Shown here: positions 41,297-50,608 of the stretch, one piece after another
How positions within the stretch are numbered: the stretch's first letter is position 1
Layout of the letters: the number at the start of each line of letters is the position of its first letter
Assembly (NCBI RefSeq): GCF_041929845.1
Contig: NZ_JBHEEH010000003.1
Coordinates: 139,739-203,738, forward strand
DNA: 64,000 nt
Source: Paenochrobactrum pullorum
GTDB taxonomy: Bacteria; Pseudomonadota; Alphaproteobacteria; Rhizobiales; Rhizobiaceae
Direction: 5' to 3'
Notes under the pieces: generated by a model
Told to the model about the DNA's origin: nothing
What the model saw: the letters and a program-made list of their open reading frames with translations, nothing else
Databases searched by the model: none
Translations under genes and position numbers: made by a program

Positions 41297-41980
41297 ATGA
41301 TTATAATTGATCAGCTTTTAGTTGGATCTGTTGTTCCCTACGGCCCGCGCAATCTGCCAAGTGCGATTGGCAAATTGCCGGTGCGTGAAAAATGCTGGTT
41401 GGGTCTTGAAGGTTTTATCAATGATGAGCAGGGCGACCGCAAACATCATGGCGGGCCTGAAAAAGCGGTGCATCATTATGATTTTGATCATTATCAGATC
41501 TGGCGCAATGAGATCGGCGATCATGATATTTTAAAGCAGCCCGGCGCCTTTGGTGAAAACCTGACCACCCGCGGCATCAGCGAAGATACTATTGCTATCG
41601 GCGATATTTTTGAACTTGGTGAGGCGGTCATTCAAGTAAGTCAGGGACGCCAACCTTGCTGGAAATTGAATATCCGTTTCGACACCAAAGATATGGCTTT
41701 GCGTTTGCAAAAAACCGGCCGTACCGGCTGGTATTATCGTGTGCTCCAGCAAGGCTGTGTACAGGCCGGTGATGCGTTGAAACTGGCTGACCGGCTGGCG
41801 CCAGAATGGACCATTCGCAAAACATGGCATGTTCTTTATGTCGATACGCTCAATCATAATCTTTTAAGCGAGATGGCAGCATTAGAACCGCTGGCCGATA
41901 GCTGGCGGCTATATGCCAGCAAGCGCTTGGGCTCCGGTAAAGTCGAAGACTGGAGCCGACGATTACAAGGTGATGCCTAA
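41297..41980 (+). CDS. MOSC-domain protein (YiiM-like)
   Basis: A 227-aa molybdenum-cofactor-sulfurase C-terminal domain protein. The strictly conserved Cys lies in QGRQPCWKLN near residue 120, with GDRKHHGGPEKAVHHYD near residue 50 and GAFGENLTTRG near residue 82. YiiM-type proteins reduce N-hydroxylated bases such as 6-hydroxylaminopurine using Moco. A MocR-type regulator follows 72 bp later; a functional link is not evident. Confidence 0.87.
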   Translation: MIIIDQLLVGSVVPYGPRNLPSAIGKLPVREKCWLGLEGFINDEQGDRKHHGGPEKAVHHYDFDHYQIWRNEIGDHDILKQPGAFGENLTTRGISEDTIAIGDIFELGEAVIQVSQGRQPCWKLNIRFDTKDMALRLQKTGRTGWYYRVLQQGCVQAGDALKLADRLAPEWTIRKTWHVLYVDTLNHNLLSEMAALEPLADSWRLYASKRLGSGKVEDWSRRLQGDA

Positions 41981-42052
41981 CAGACAAACCATTCATTCAA
42001 TTCGAACCAACAGCATGTCCGTCGACTGCATTTTTAAGAACTGATCGGTGAT

Positions 42053-43492
42053 ATGGGAAAAGGTACAACATTAGCAATTGAAGTCAGGGTCAAAGATGGC
42101 GAGCCGATTTTTCTGGCGCTGGCACGCACAATCATTGCTGAAATTGAGCGCGGCCGCTTAAAACCAGGTGACGCTTTGCCGGGTACACGCTCGCTTGCCA
42201 AAAACCTCAAATTAAACCGCAACACGGTGGATGCGGCCTATCATGAGCTGACCATGCAAGGCTGGCTCAATGCCGTTGCCTCACGCGGAACATTTGTGGC
42301 GGATGATCTGCCGGATCTATTGAAAACACACAATACGCAATCTGATGATGTGAATGCCAGGTCTTTTAAACGCAAATCCCGCCAATATTTATGGAATATT
42401 TCCGATGGTGCGCCGGATGCGCGGCTGTTGCCGATTGTGCCATTTGGTCAGGCATTCCGCCGTGCTTTAACCAGCAATAGTTTTTTGGATAATCAGTCCA
42501 ATGACAGCGCCAATGGAAACGAATATTTGCGCTCTAATCTTTCAACTTATCTGAATGCAGAACGCGGGCTGATTGCATCTGAACCAGATATTTTGATTTC
42601 ACGCGGTAGCCAGATGGCACTGTTTTTGGCCGCACGCGCTATTGCCGAAAGCGGTATCAGCATTGCCGTGGAAAATCCGGGTTATCCGCTGGCATGGGCA
42701 GCTTTTCGAGCTGCTGGCGCCAATCTTATCAGCATTCCGGTGGATGATGCCGGTATTGATGTGGATGTGCTTGAGGCAATCGCCAAACGCGATAAAACTT
42801 TGCGTGCGGTTTATATCACCCCGCATCATCAATATCCGACCACCGTCACATTGGGCGCTGCACGGCGCTTGCGTCTGATCGACATTGCGCGCCGTTATGG
42901 GCTGACCATTATCGAGGATGATTATGATAGTGAATATCGCTATGATGGACGCCCTGTTTTGCCGCTGCGTGCACGTGCTGATAAAGATCTGCCGATCATC
43001 TATTTAGGTTCATTATCCAAGCTTTTGGCACCCGGTATTCGTGTGGGTTATGCCATCGCACCGCAAGATATTTTGAAAAAAATGGCATTGCAGCGCGAGG
43101 CTATTGACCGTCAGGGTGATGTACCGCTGGAATTAGCATTGAGCAGTCTGATTGCTGACGGCACTATGAAACGCCATGCACGTAAAGCGCGGCGGATTTA
43201 TCACGCGAGACGTGATTTTCTGGCGGAAATTTTGACCGAGCGCCTTGGTGATGATGTGGAATTTACACTGCCGTCCGGTGGTCTGGCGATTTGGTTGCGC
43301 CTGAAACATGGCTTGAACGCTCAGGAATGGTCGGAAAATGCCACACGTTTGGGACTCGCATTGTTGCCGGGCATTCATTATTCACTGGATGAAACGCAGC
43401 CCATTGAAGCGTTTCGTTTAGGGTTTGCCAGCATGAATGAAGAAGAATTGAGCCGCGCTATTCAAATTTTGGTCAGGGCAAAACCCGCCTGA
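42053..43492 (+). CDS. MocR/PdxR-type GntR regulator with aminotransferase domain
   Basis: Fusion regulator of 479 aa. N-terminal GntR winged helix (GDALPGTRSLAKNLKLNRNT, residues ~40-60) is followed by a linker and a fold-type I PLP domain: NPGYPLAW near residue 205, IIEDDYDSEYRYDG near residue 283 and the PLP Lys in LGSLSKLLAPGIRVGY near residue 325. Such proteins sense PLP or amino compounds and activate pyridoxine, GABA or similar genes. No pdx gene adjoins it, so its target is unknown. Confidence 0.88.
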   Translation: MGKGTTLAIEVRVKDGEPIFLALARTIIAEIERGRLKPGDALPGTRSLAKNLKLNRNTVDAAYHELTMQGWLNAVASRGTFVADDLPDLLKTHNTQSDDVNARSFKRKSRQYLWNISDGAPDARLLPIVPFGQAFRRALTSNSFLDNQSNDSANGNEYLRSNLSTYLNAERGLIASEPDILISRGSQMALFLAARAIAESGISIAVENPGYPLAWAAFRAAGANLISIPVDDAGIDVDVLEAIAKRDKTLRAVYITPHHQYPTTVTLGAARRLRLIDIARRYGLTIIEDDYDSEYRYDGRPVLPLRARADKDLPIIYLGSLSKLLAPGIRVGYAIAPQDILKKMALQREAIDRQGDVPLELALSSLIADGTMKRHARKARRIYHARRDFLAEILTERLGDDVEFTLPSGGLAIWLRLKHGLNAQEWSENATRLGLALLPGIHYSLDETQPIEAFRLGFASMNEEELSRAIQILVRAKPA

Positions 43493-43709
43493 GAAAAGTA
43501 CCAAACCTAGTTTCTTAGATGACAGGCGGCAATTAAAGAGAGACGCATATATGCCGAACATAAGACGGAGTTGCATGACTACGGCCATGATTCCAGCATC
43601 AAAAAAAGTAATGAAAATTATTTTGACAATTCATATTCGAGCTTTTCGCTCGCCGTTCAATCAAAGGTTAAAGGTGAAACCGCAACCTATATTGCATTAC
43701 CGGAAATAA
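43493..43709. other. Gap after the MocR gene, degraded leader of the CHRD pseudogene
   Basis: A short ATG frame at 43611 is in frame with the CHRD remnant but meets a stop at 43707-43709. No other feature is visible. Confidence 0.5.
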
Positions 43710-44167
43710 TCGTTTTTCGCTTATGCCGGACGCGTAACAAAACAGGTTAACCCTGACGGTAATATCATCACTGTTTGCGAGAATGATCAAAAAATAAGCT
43801 ATAATTTTAATAGTGCATTGTCGCCGCATAACGAAATTCTACCTGTTCCCAATAATAAAGAAACGGGAGAATTGACCGCTGAATATGATAGAAAGACAAA
43901 GGTTTTACAGTGGAAAATATCCTATTCGGGCTTGACCGGTACGGATCAAACGCCTGTTGCCGCACATTTTCACGGCCCTGCGTCACCTGCGCAAAATGCC
44001 GACATTATTATCAATATTCCGCCCGATCAGTTACTAAGTCCTATTGTGGGGCAGCAAACACTTACCAAAGAGTAAGAAGACGGTTTGGTTAGAGGATTGT
44101 GGTATTTCAATATTCATACCAAGAAAAATCCGATGGGCGTTTTGCTTGGTCAGCTCACGCCAGAATA
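43710..44167 (+). pseudogene. Broken CHRD (chordin-like) domain protein
   Basis: In one frame the sequence reads a CHRD domain: YDRKTKVLQWKISYSGLTG, then VAAHFHGPASPAQNADIIIN, a TAA stop at 44073-44075, and then in the same frame GLWYFNIHTKKNPMGVLLGQ ending at a second stop (44165-44167). CHRD domains normally run through HFHGPA and WYxNIHT without interruption, so the TAA is a nonsense mutation. An FFAYAG segment resembling a signal-peptide end follows a further upstream stop at 43707. Secreted CHRD proteins are of unknown function. Confidence 0.82.
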
Positions 44168-44713
44168 GACCGGACATAAACTAAACAGAATCTTTTCCTC
44201 AAGGCACAACCCAATTTTCCGGCACCATTTTAATAGCACATGGTGCCGGAATCTTGTTTGGGAATATTGCACGATTGTGTTTATGCGCACCACTGATGAT
44301 GTGTTTTGGTTTATTTTTTCAATTCTTTGCATTGCTTTCACGCTGCTTATGAACAGCTTAAATGCTACTTTGCAGTAAAATTATCCCAGCTTAACGTTTT
44401 GAAAATATTGATGTGCTGGCTCTTAAAGTAATTTCTGTGGCTGCAAGATGGCACGATTATTCATATCCCTGCTTGACAGTATGACATACTAAACATTAAC
44501 CTGTCATACCACTACGAGGAGTAGTTCGGGGAGGATTTCTGAAAAGCTCGCTACAGGTTTGTTTGTGATTGCACGTCGCTAAAATCGGCACTGCATCGGG
44601 CTTTTGAACATCTAACTTTTCGATCAATCCTTGAAACGATCAGTTATGGCCAGCAATGGTCGGCAGCGCGTTGTGGCTCTGTTATTTGTAAAAGCATTAA
44701 GGACGAATATAGA
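44168..44713. other. Intergenic region before the acid-sugar operon
   Basis: 546 bp. It holds a -35-like TTGACA and palindromic operator near 44473-44510 (listed separately) and a long untranslated leader of about 200 bp in which I see no gene or known RNA. Confidence 0.6.
44473..44510 (+). promoter_or_regulatory. Promoter/operator of the acid-sugar operon
   Basis: TTGACA (44473-44478) overlaps the perfect palindrome AGTATG-A-CATACT (44478-44490); a second half-site GTCATAC follows at 44503-44509. GTATGACATAC-like dyads suit GntR/FCD regulators, and one is encoded as the second gene of this operon. Confidence 0.6.
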
Positions 44714-45616
44714 ATGAAGATTGCTATTGTTGGTTGCGGTGTCGTCGGATCATCCTGGTCACTTGTTTTTGCACGCGCCGGTCATGAGCTGGCGATCTTT
44801 GACCAGAACCCGCAAGCAGCTGAAGCCGCTGTTGCTTTTGTTGTTGCTGCTAACCCGAGCTATGCTGCACAGTGCCGTGTTGCAACCAGCCTTGAAGATG
44901 CATTATCGGGTGTTGATTATGTGCAGGAAAGTGCGCCCGAACGCCTGCCGATCAAGCAGGCTCTCTACAAGGAAATGGATGCGTTTTTGGCGCCCAATAC
45001 CATTGTTGGCAGCTCGACATCCGGCTTTCCGGCATCAGTATTCACCGAAGGTTTGAAAAACGCCGAGCGCTGCCTTGTATCGCATCCGATCAATCCTCCC
45101 CACCTCATTCCCTTGGTTGAACTGATCCCGGCTCCGTGGACGGATGTTGCCGCTTTGAGTTTCACCCGTCAGCTGATGGCGGATTTAGGCCAAAGCCCGA
45201 TTACATTGACCCGTGAAATCAACGGTTTTGTGGTCAACCGTTTGCAGAGTGCCTTGCTTGGGGAAGCATTCCGTTTGGTTGAAGACGGTATTTGCACTCC
45301 TGCGGAAGTGGATGCTGCGGTTTCTGATGGATTGGGCTTGCGTTGGTGCTTCATGGGACCTTTCGCAACCATTGATCTCAATGCCGCGAATGGTGTTTCC
45401 GAGTATTGCGCTAATCTGGGGCCGATGTATTACGGTCTTGCCAAAGAACAGGCTGATCCGCGTGAATGGACTCCTGCACTTGTGAAGGCAATTGAGGATA
45501 AAATGCGCAACGCGGTTCCAGCAGATGACTTGCCTGCACGTCGTAAATGGCGTGACAGCTTCTTGTCGGCAATCGTGACTGCGAAGCGCGCAATTACGAA
45601 AGATCTTGGAGCATGA
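44714..45616 (+). CDS. 3-hydroxyacyl-CoA-dehydrogenase-family dehydrogenase (acid-sugar type)
   Basis: NAD-dependent dehydrogenase of 300 aa. Rossmann motif IVGCGVVGSSWSLVFARAGH starts at residue 4; the active-site His lies in CLVSHPINPPHLIPLVELIP near residue 120 and NGFVVNRLQ near residue 176. The family includes L-gulonate 3-dehydrogenase, which oxidises a C3 hydroxyl of a sugar acid. With OtnK and OtnC downstream it would give 3-oxo-tetronate from a tetronate such as erythronate or threonate. The stop overlaps the next start (ATGA, 45613-45616). Confidence 0.82.
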   Translation: MKIAIVGCGVVGSSWSLVFARAGHELAIFDQNPQAAEAAVAFVVAANPSYAAQCRVATSLEDALSGVDYVQESAPERLPIKQALYKEMDAFLAPNTIVGSSTSGFPASVFTEGLKNAERCLVSHPINPPHLIPLVELIPAPWTDVAALSFTRQLMADLGQSPITLTREINGFVVNRLQSALLGEAFRLVEDGICTPAEVDAAVSDGLGLRWCFMGPFATIDLNAANGVSEYCANLGPMYYGLAKEQADPREWTPALVKAIEDKMRNAVPADDLPARRKWRDSFLSAIVTAKRAITKDLGA

Positions 45617-46347
45617 ACGGATTTTCCACGCCAGCCCATTTAAGTCGCGAAAGACTGTCTGATAAAATCGCCAAAGATATTGAGGCACGTATTTTGTCAG
45701 GTGAACTCTCCATCGGGGACAAACTTCCCTCGGAACGTGACTTGATGGTTTATTATGGCGTGGGACGTCCGGCCGTGCGCGAAGCACTTTTATGGCTGAA
45801 CAAAACCGGCATTCTTGCCGTTTCCAATGGCGACCGTACCAGAGTGACGGAGCCTGATCCGCGTGAACTTTTGCAGCTCTTGTCGGGGGCTGCAAAATTA
45901 CTGATTGCACGTGATGAAGGCATTCGTGAATTCCAGAAAACACGTATTTTCGTGGAAGTGGCGATGGTGCGTGAAGCCTCGCGTCTTGCCAGTGATGCAG
46001 ATATTGCAGCATTGGAAAAACTTCTGATCGCCAATGCTGAAAGTGCCGGTGATAATGACCTGTTTTCCAAAACGGATGATGCCTTTCATCAGTACATTGT
46101 CAGTATTGTGCAAAATTCTTTGCTGGATGCGCTTTATGATGTGGTGCTGGAACTATTGGAAGATCAGCGCCGCATGTCGCTCAGCCATCCGGACGCTCTG
46201 ACAAAAGCAATGGCAGCCCATCGCAATATTTTCGAGGCAATCCGTGATCGTGATGCCGATCGTGCCGAAGCGGCAATGCGTGCGCATCTGGATACTGTCG
46301 TTGAAACATATTGGCAGGTGCGCGAACAGGTCGATAATCCCGCCTGA
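45613..46347 (+). CDS. GntR/FCD regulator of the acid-sugar operon
   Basis: A 244-aa FadR-subfamily regulator. Winged helix: GELSIGDKLPSERDLMVYYG and VGRPAVREALLWLNKTGILA (residues ~29-70); FCD ligand pocket candidates lie in KTDDAFHQYIVSI near residue 155 and AHRNIFEAIRDRD near residue 196. Overlap with the dehydrogenase gene shows it is co-transcribed and likely autoregulated through the GTATGACATAC dyad at 44479. Confidence 0.87.
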   Translation: MNGFSTPAHLSRERLSDKIAKDIEARILSGELSIGDKLPSERDLMVYYGVGRPAVREALLWLNKTGILAVSNGDRTRVTEPDPRELLQLLSGAAKLLIARDEGIREFQKTRIFVEVAMVREASRLASDADIAALEKLLIANAESAGDNDLFSKTDDAFHQYIVSIVQNSLLDALYDVVLELLEDQRRMSLSHPDALTKAMAAHRNIFEAIRDRDADRAEAAMRAHLDTVVETYWQVREQVDNPA

Positions 46348-46386
46348 TCTGCCTTCATATCCATTAAAATAAATAAGGTTTCCCCC

Positions 46387-47652
46387 ATGCTTCTTGGTTG
46401 TATTGGCGATGATTTTACTGGTTCCAGTGACCTTGCAAATACGCTTTCCAAACAAGGAATGCGTGTCACCCAATATTCCGGTGTGCCGTCAACAGATGCC
46501 GACCAGTCGGTCGAAGCCGGTGTAGTTGCACTCAAATCGCGCAGCATTTCGGCCGATGAAGCCATTGCCCAATCATTGAAAGCATTGAAATGGTTGCAGG
46601 CACAAGGTTGCAAACAGTTTTTGTTTAAATATTGCTCTACTTTCGACAGCACGGCTGAAGGCAATATCGGCCCTGTTGCAGCTGCTTTGGCTAAAGAGCT
46701 GAACGCACGCAAAGTGGTTGTTTGTCCGGTGTTTCCGGGGGCAGGGCGCACCCTTTATCAAGGGCATTTGTTCGTTAATGACCGCCTACTCAATGAAAGC
46801 GGCATGGAACATCATCCGCTAAACCCGATGACGGATGCCGATATTCGCCGCTGGCTTTCTTTGCAAACAGATATGCCGGTTGGTCATGTGGGCTTTCATG
46901 CGGTGAGCCAAGGTGCTGATGCCATTCGCGCGGCACTGGATAAAGCCGATGCAGAAGGCGCACAGCTGATTGTGGTTGATGCAGTTTCCGACAATGATCT
47001 GATGGAAATTGGTGCTGCGTTAAATGGTTTGCCGCTTGTCACCGGCGGTTCCGGCATTGCTATGGGATTACCTGAAAACTTCCGCAAAGATGGGCTGTTG
47101 TCAGGCAATAATTCGGATTGGCAGGGCGTTGCAGGCCAGTGTGTTGTGCTTTCGGGTTCTTGCTCAATGGCAACACGCGGGCAGGTAACAGTCCACCGTG
47201 AAGGTGGCCTGCCGATGTTTGAAATTACTGCAGAAGATGCGGTTTCCGGTAAATTGGATGCGCAGGAAATTGCCCAATGGGCGATGCAACAGGCACAAAG
47301 ACCGCTTGTTTATTCATCGGCTGATCCGGCAATTGTGAAAGCGGCTCAGGAAAATTTTGGCCGCGAAGTGGTTGCCAATGCAATTGAGCGTCTCTTTGCC
47401 GATATCGCACATGCATTGGTGGCTGCTGGTGTTGGTCGTCTGGTTGTTGCAGGCGGCGAAACTTCGGGTGCTGTGGTCGAGGCACTGAACCTCACGGCTT
47501 TGGAAATAGGCCCTGAAATTGCGGCCGGTGCTCCGGCTCTGCGCGCAACTCTGCCGGATGGAAAAACGGCACTTGCTTTGGCTCTCAAATCCGGAAATTT
47601 CGGCGGCCCTGAATTTTTTGCCGAAGCAGATCGCATTTTGGGCGGCGAATAA
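46387..47652 (+). CDS. otnK: 3-oxo-tetronate kinase OtnK (four-carbon acid sugar kinase)
   Basis: Kinase of 421 aa from the former DUF1537 family. Substrate motif GDDFTGSSDLANTLSKQGM at residue 7 with the conserved Asp pair, KYCSTFDSTAEGNIGP near residue 79, PGAGRTLYQGHLFVND near residue 119, and C-terminal ATP-site motif GGETSGAVVEAL near residue 357. OtnK phosphorylates 3-oxo-tetronate at O4 before decarboxylation by OtnC, which is encoded at 50609. Confidence 0.92.
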   Translation: MLLGCIGDDFTGSSDLANTLSKQGMRVTQYSGVPSTDADQSVEAGVVALKSRSISADEAIAQSLKALKWLQAQGCKQFLFKYCSTFDSTAEGNIGPVAAALAKELNARKVVVCPVFPGAGRTLYQGHLFVNDRLLNESGMEHHPLNPMTDADIRRWLSLQTDMPVGHVGFHAVSQGADAIRAALDKADAEGAQLIVVDAVSDNDLMEIGAALNGLPLVTGGSGIAMGLPENFRKDGLLSGNNSDWQGVAGQCVVLSGSCSMATRGQVTVHREGGLPMFEITAEDAVSGKLDAQEIAQWAMQQAQRPLVYSSADPAIVKAAQENFGREVVANAIERLFADIAHALVAAGVGRLVVAGGETSGAVVEALNLTALEIGPEIAAGAPALRATLPDGKTALALALKSGNFGGPEFFAEADRILGGE

Positions 47653-47711
47653 TCCGCTTTGCAGTCAATTGCGCCACAGGCTGCAAAACATATTTGTTTG
47701 GAGGAAATAAC

Positions 47712-48713
47712 ATGAATAAATTCAGCAAGTTCGTCAAATTGGCATCTTGCGTTGCTGTTTCGGCATTTGGCCTTTTTACGGTCACTTTGCCAACTCAGGC
47801 ACAAGACGTTCTGACGCTCAAACTCGGTCATATACAGTCGGAACAGGATCTGTGGCACTTTGGTGCGCAGAAGTTTAAGGAAGAGCTGGAAGCGCGTTCA
47901 AACGGTACTATCAGCCTTGCCATCTATCCAAACTCAACTCTTGGTGGTGACCGAGATTTGGTTGAAGGCATGCAGATGGGGACTGTGGATTTTGGTCTGA
48001 TTGCCGGCGTGCTGGGCAATTTCGAACCGTCCATCCAGCTGCTGGAACTGCCTTACTTGTTTAAGTCGCAAGATGAGTTTGATAAAGTCATTCAGAGCGA
48101 ACTCGGTGAAGAAATTGCCGATAATGTTTTGAAGAATGCGAATGTACGTATTCTTGATTGGTGGGAACGCGGCTCACGTCAAGTGACTTCGAACAAACCT
48201 ATCAATGGTGTTGATGACCTCAAAGGCATCAAAATCCGTGTTCCTGAAATTCCGGCTATGGTCAGCACATGGCGCGCTATCGGTGCCAATCCGACACCAA
48301 TGGCATGGAGTGAGGTTTACACCGGCCTTGAACAGCATGTGATTGAAGCACAAGAAAACCCGATTCCGTTCATCTATGGTGGTCGTATCGGCGAAGTGCA
48401 GAAATATCTGGCGATGACCAATCACAAGTTTGAATATGTCACACTTGCGATGAGTGAACTGCGCTGGAACCAGCTGTCACCCGAACAGCAGAAAATTGTT
48501 TCCGAAGCAGCAGCTGCTGCAACCGCTGCAGAAAACGAAGCTGTTCGCTCGCAGACCGAAGAAATGTTGAAAAAGATGGTCGCTGCTGGCCTGCAGGTCA
48601 CAAACCCAGATGTTGATTCGATTGCTGCTGTTGCTGTGACTGCACATGAAGCTTTCGCTAAAACCGTCAATACTGATCTCTATAACCGTATTATTACAGC
48701 ACTTGCACGTTAA
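47712..48713 (+). CDS. TRAP substrate-binding protein (DctP type)
   Basis: Periplasmic protein of 333 aa with a Sec signal peptide (cut after PTQA near residue 30). DctP features: YPNSTLGGDRDLVEGMQMGT near residue 76, the conserved Arg in GIKIRVPEIPAMVSTW near residue 174 and PMAWSEVYTGLEQHVIEAQENP near residue 196. GGAGG precedes the ATG. In this operon the ligand is probably a tetronic acid. Confidence 0.9.
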   Translation: MNKFSKFVKLASCVAVSAFGLFTVTLPTQAQDVLTLKLGHIQSEQDLWHFGAQKFKEELEARSNGTISLAIYPNSTLGGDRDLVEGMQMGTVDFGLIAGVLGNFEPSIQLLELPYLFKSQDEFDKVIQSELGEEIADNVLKNANVRILDWWERGSRQVTSNKPINGVDDLKGIKIRVPEIPAMVSTWRAIGANPTPMAWSEVYTGLEQHVIEAQENPIPFIYGGRIGEVQKYLAMTNHKFEYVTLAMSELRWNQLSPEQQKIVSEAAAAATAAENEAVRSQTEEMLKKMVAAGLQVTNPDVDSIAAVAVTAHEAFAKTVNTDLYNRIITALAR

Positions 48714-48782
48714 TTTTATCAAGCTGCTGCTGCCGCTTAACTTGCGGCAGCAGTTTAAGCTTACGTGCAGAGGAGAACCAGC

Positions 48783-49262
48783 TTGGATAAATTCGATAAG
48801 CTGATACATACTTTCCTGCTTTGGATCATCGCGGCTCTGATTTTCGCAATGATGGGCGTAACATTCACTCAGGTCTTAGCCCGCTATGCACTCGCCAATT
48901 CTTTAAGCTGGTCTGAAGAAGTAGGGCGCTATATTTTTGTCTGGATTACTTTTCTTGGTATGGCGGCAGCCTTTCAATCGCGGGCGCACATTGCGCTCGA
49001 TTTTCTGGTTTCATTGCTGCCGGTCAAATTTTCCAATAAGCTGGTCGTTTTCAACGCGCTGTTAGTTGCTGTGGTTGGCGGCGCGTTGCTGCTCGGTGGT
49101 TTGGCACTGATGAAATTTGGTATGAACCAGAAAAGTGCGGCTCTCGGATTGCCGATGTATCTTGTCTATTCTGTAATCCCGTTCAGCGGCCTGACCTTAT
49201 GCTATTTCGCTCTGCGTGAAGCATGGAAGCGCGCCACTTTGAGCGAAGGAAACGCGAAATGA
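48783..49262 (+). CDS. TRAP small membrane subunit (DctQ type), TTG start
   Basis: A 159-aa protein with four hydrophobic segments and the motif LSWSEEVGRYIFVWITFLG near residue 40. No ATG fits; AGAGGAG (48769-48775) places the start at the TTG of 48783 with seven-base spacing. The stop overlaps the dctM start by four bases. Confidence 0.87.
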   Translation: MDKFDKLIHTFLLWIIAALIFAMMGVTFTQVLARYALANSLSWSEEVGRYIFVWITFLGMAAAFQSRAHIALDFLVSLLPVKFSNKLVVFNALLVAVVGGALLLGGLALMKFGMNQKSAALGLPMYLVYSVIPFSGLTLCYFALREAWKRATLSEGNAK

Positions 49263-50527
49263 TCTCATTTATTCTTTTTGGCGGCTTTGCGTTTTTCCTG
49301 CTGATTGGCTTGCCGGTTGCTTTCGGCATTGCTATCGCTTCGCTCATTGCCATTCTCTATCTTGATTTCCCGATTGCGGTTTTTGCGCAGCGCCTTTTCA
49401 CATCCGTGGATTCATTTCCATTGATGGCTATCCCGCTTTTCATGCTGGCAGGTGCCTTGATGGGGCATGGCGGCATTACCCGCCGTATCATTAGCTTTGC
49501 TTTATCTCTGGTTGGTAATATCCGCGGTAGTCTTGCGCATGTGGTATCGGTCAGTGGTGTGATCATGGGTGGTGTTTCCGGTTCCGGCGTAGCTGATGTG
49601 GCCGCACTTGGCACAGTGATGATACCGGAAATGAAAAAGCGCAATTATGATGCCGGTTTTTCTGCTGCTCTGGTGGCTTCATCAGGTAGTTTGGCACTGA
49701 TTTTGCCACCAAGTATTGCGATTATCATTTATGGTGTTTCAGCTCAGGCATCCATTGGCGATCTCTTCATGGCAGCCATTGCACCAGGTCTTGCGATTGG
49801 TTTCGGCTTTGCACTTTATTCTTATTTTTATGCCCGCAAACATGGCTATCCAAAAGAAGGTCGTGTCAGCAATGGTGAAAAATGGGCACGTTTTAAAGAT
49901 GCAAGCTGGTCTTTGATGATGCCTGTCATCATCATCGGTGGTATCCGGATGGGTATTTTTACGCCGACTGAAGGTGGTGCAGTTGTTGCAGCCTATGCCT
50001 TCATTGTTGGTATGTTCATCTATAAGGAAATCACCTTCTCAAAGATTCCGCAGATCTGCATTGAAGCCGCAATCGGCACAGCCGTAATTGCCGCGATTAT
50101 TGCTGCGACATCGCTGTTTGGTTGGTTGTTGACCAATGCTCAGCTGCCACAGATGATTGCCGGTGCTATTCTGGGTCTCACCGATAATGCAATTTTGTTG
50201 CTCCTTCTCATCAATGTTATGCTGCTGATTGTCGGTATGTTTCTTGATAGCGGTCCTGCCATTTTGCTGATGACACCAATTTTGGCACCTGTTGCCAACC
50301 AACTTGGTGTCGATCCGGTACAGTTCGGCCTGATCATGGTGATCAACCTCACCATCGGTTTGCTCACTCCACCGGTTGGTACAGCGCTTTATCTCGCCAG
50401 TAGTATTTCTGGCGTTTCGGTGATGAAGCTGACCCGTGCAATGTTGCCATTCTGGGCCATTATGATTGCAGTGCTGATGCTGGTCACCTATTGGCCGGGC
50501 TTTACCAGCTGGGCGATCTCACACTAA
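49259..50527 (+). CDS. TRAP large permease (DctM type)
   Basis: A 422-aa permease with about twelve segments: FPLMAIPLFMLAGALMGHGG near residue 55, VSGSGVADVAALGTVMIPEM near residue 105 and LTIGLLTPPVGTALYLASS near residue 363. Forms the sodium-driven complex with the preceding subunit. Start by ATGA overlap. Confidence 0.92.
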   Translation: MISFILFGGFAFFLLIGLPVAFGIAIASLIAILYLDFPIAVFAQRLFTSVDSFPLMAIPLFMLAGALMGHGGITRRIISFALSLVGNIRGSLAHVVSVSGVIMGGVSGSGVADVAALGTVMIPEMKKRNYDAGFSAALVASSGSLALILPPSIAIIIYGVSAQASIGDLFMAAIAPGLAIGFGFALYSYFYARKHGYPKEGRVSNGEKWARFKDASWSLMMPVIIIGGIRMGIFTPTEGGAVVAAYAFIVGMFIYKEITFSKIPQICIEAAIGTAVIAAIIAATSLFGWLLTNAQLPQMIAGAILGLTDNAILLLLLINVMLLIVGMFLDSGPAILLMTPILAPVANQLGVDPVQFGLIMVINLTIGLLTPPVGTALYLASSISGVSVMKLTRAMLPFWAIMIAVLMLVTYWPGFTSWAISH

Positions 50528-50537
50528 TAAAAATCTT

Positions 50538-50569
50538 GAATACGACGCTTGGCACCAAGCGCCGTATTC
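50538..50569 (+). other. Long hairpin between dctM and otnC
   Basis: 15-bp stem with one mismatch (GAATACGACGCTTGG / CCAAGCGCCGTATTC) and a 2-nt loop, followed by TCTTATT. It could partly terminate or protect the upstream mRNA. Confidence 0.6.
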
Positions 50570-50608
50570 TCTTATTGACTTTATAATTGACAAGAAAAGG
50601 TGTCCGTC

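Noticed and set aside
45185..46012. Minus-strand open frame of 275 codons
   Set aside because: Antisense to the dehydrogenase and GntR genes; low-complexity shadow translation.
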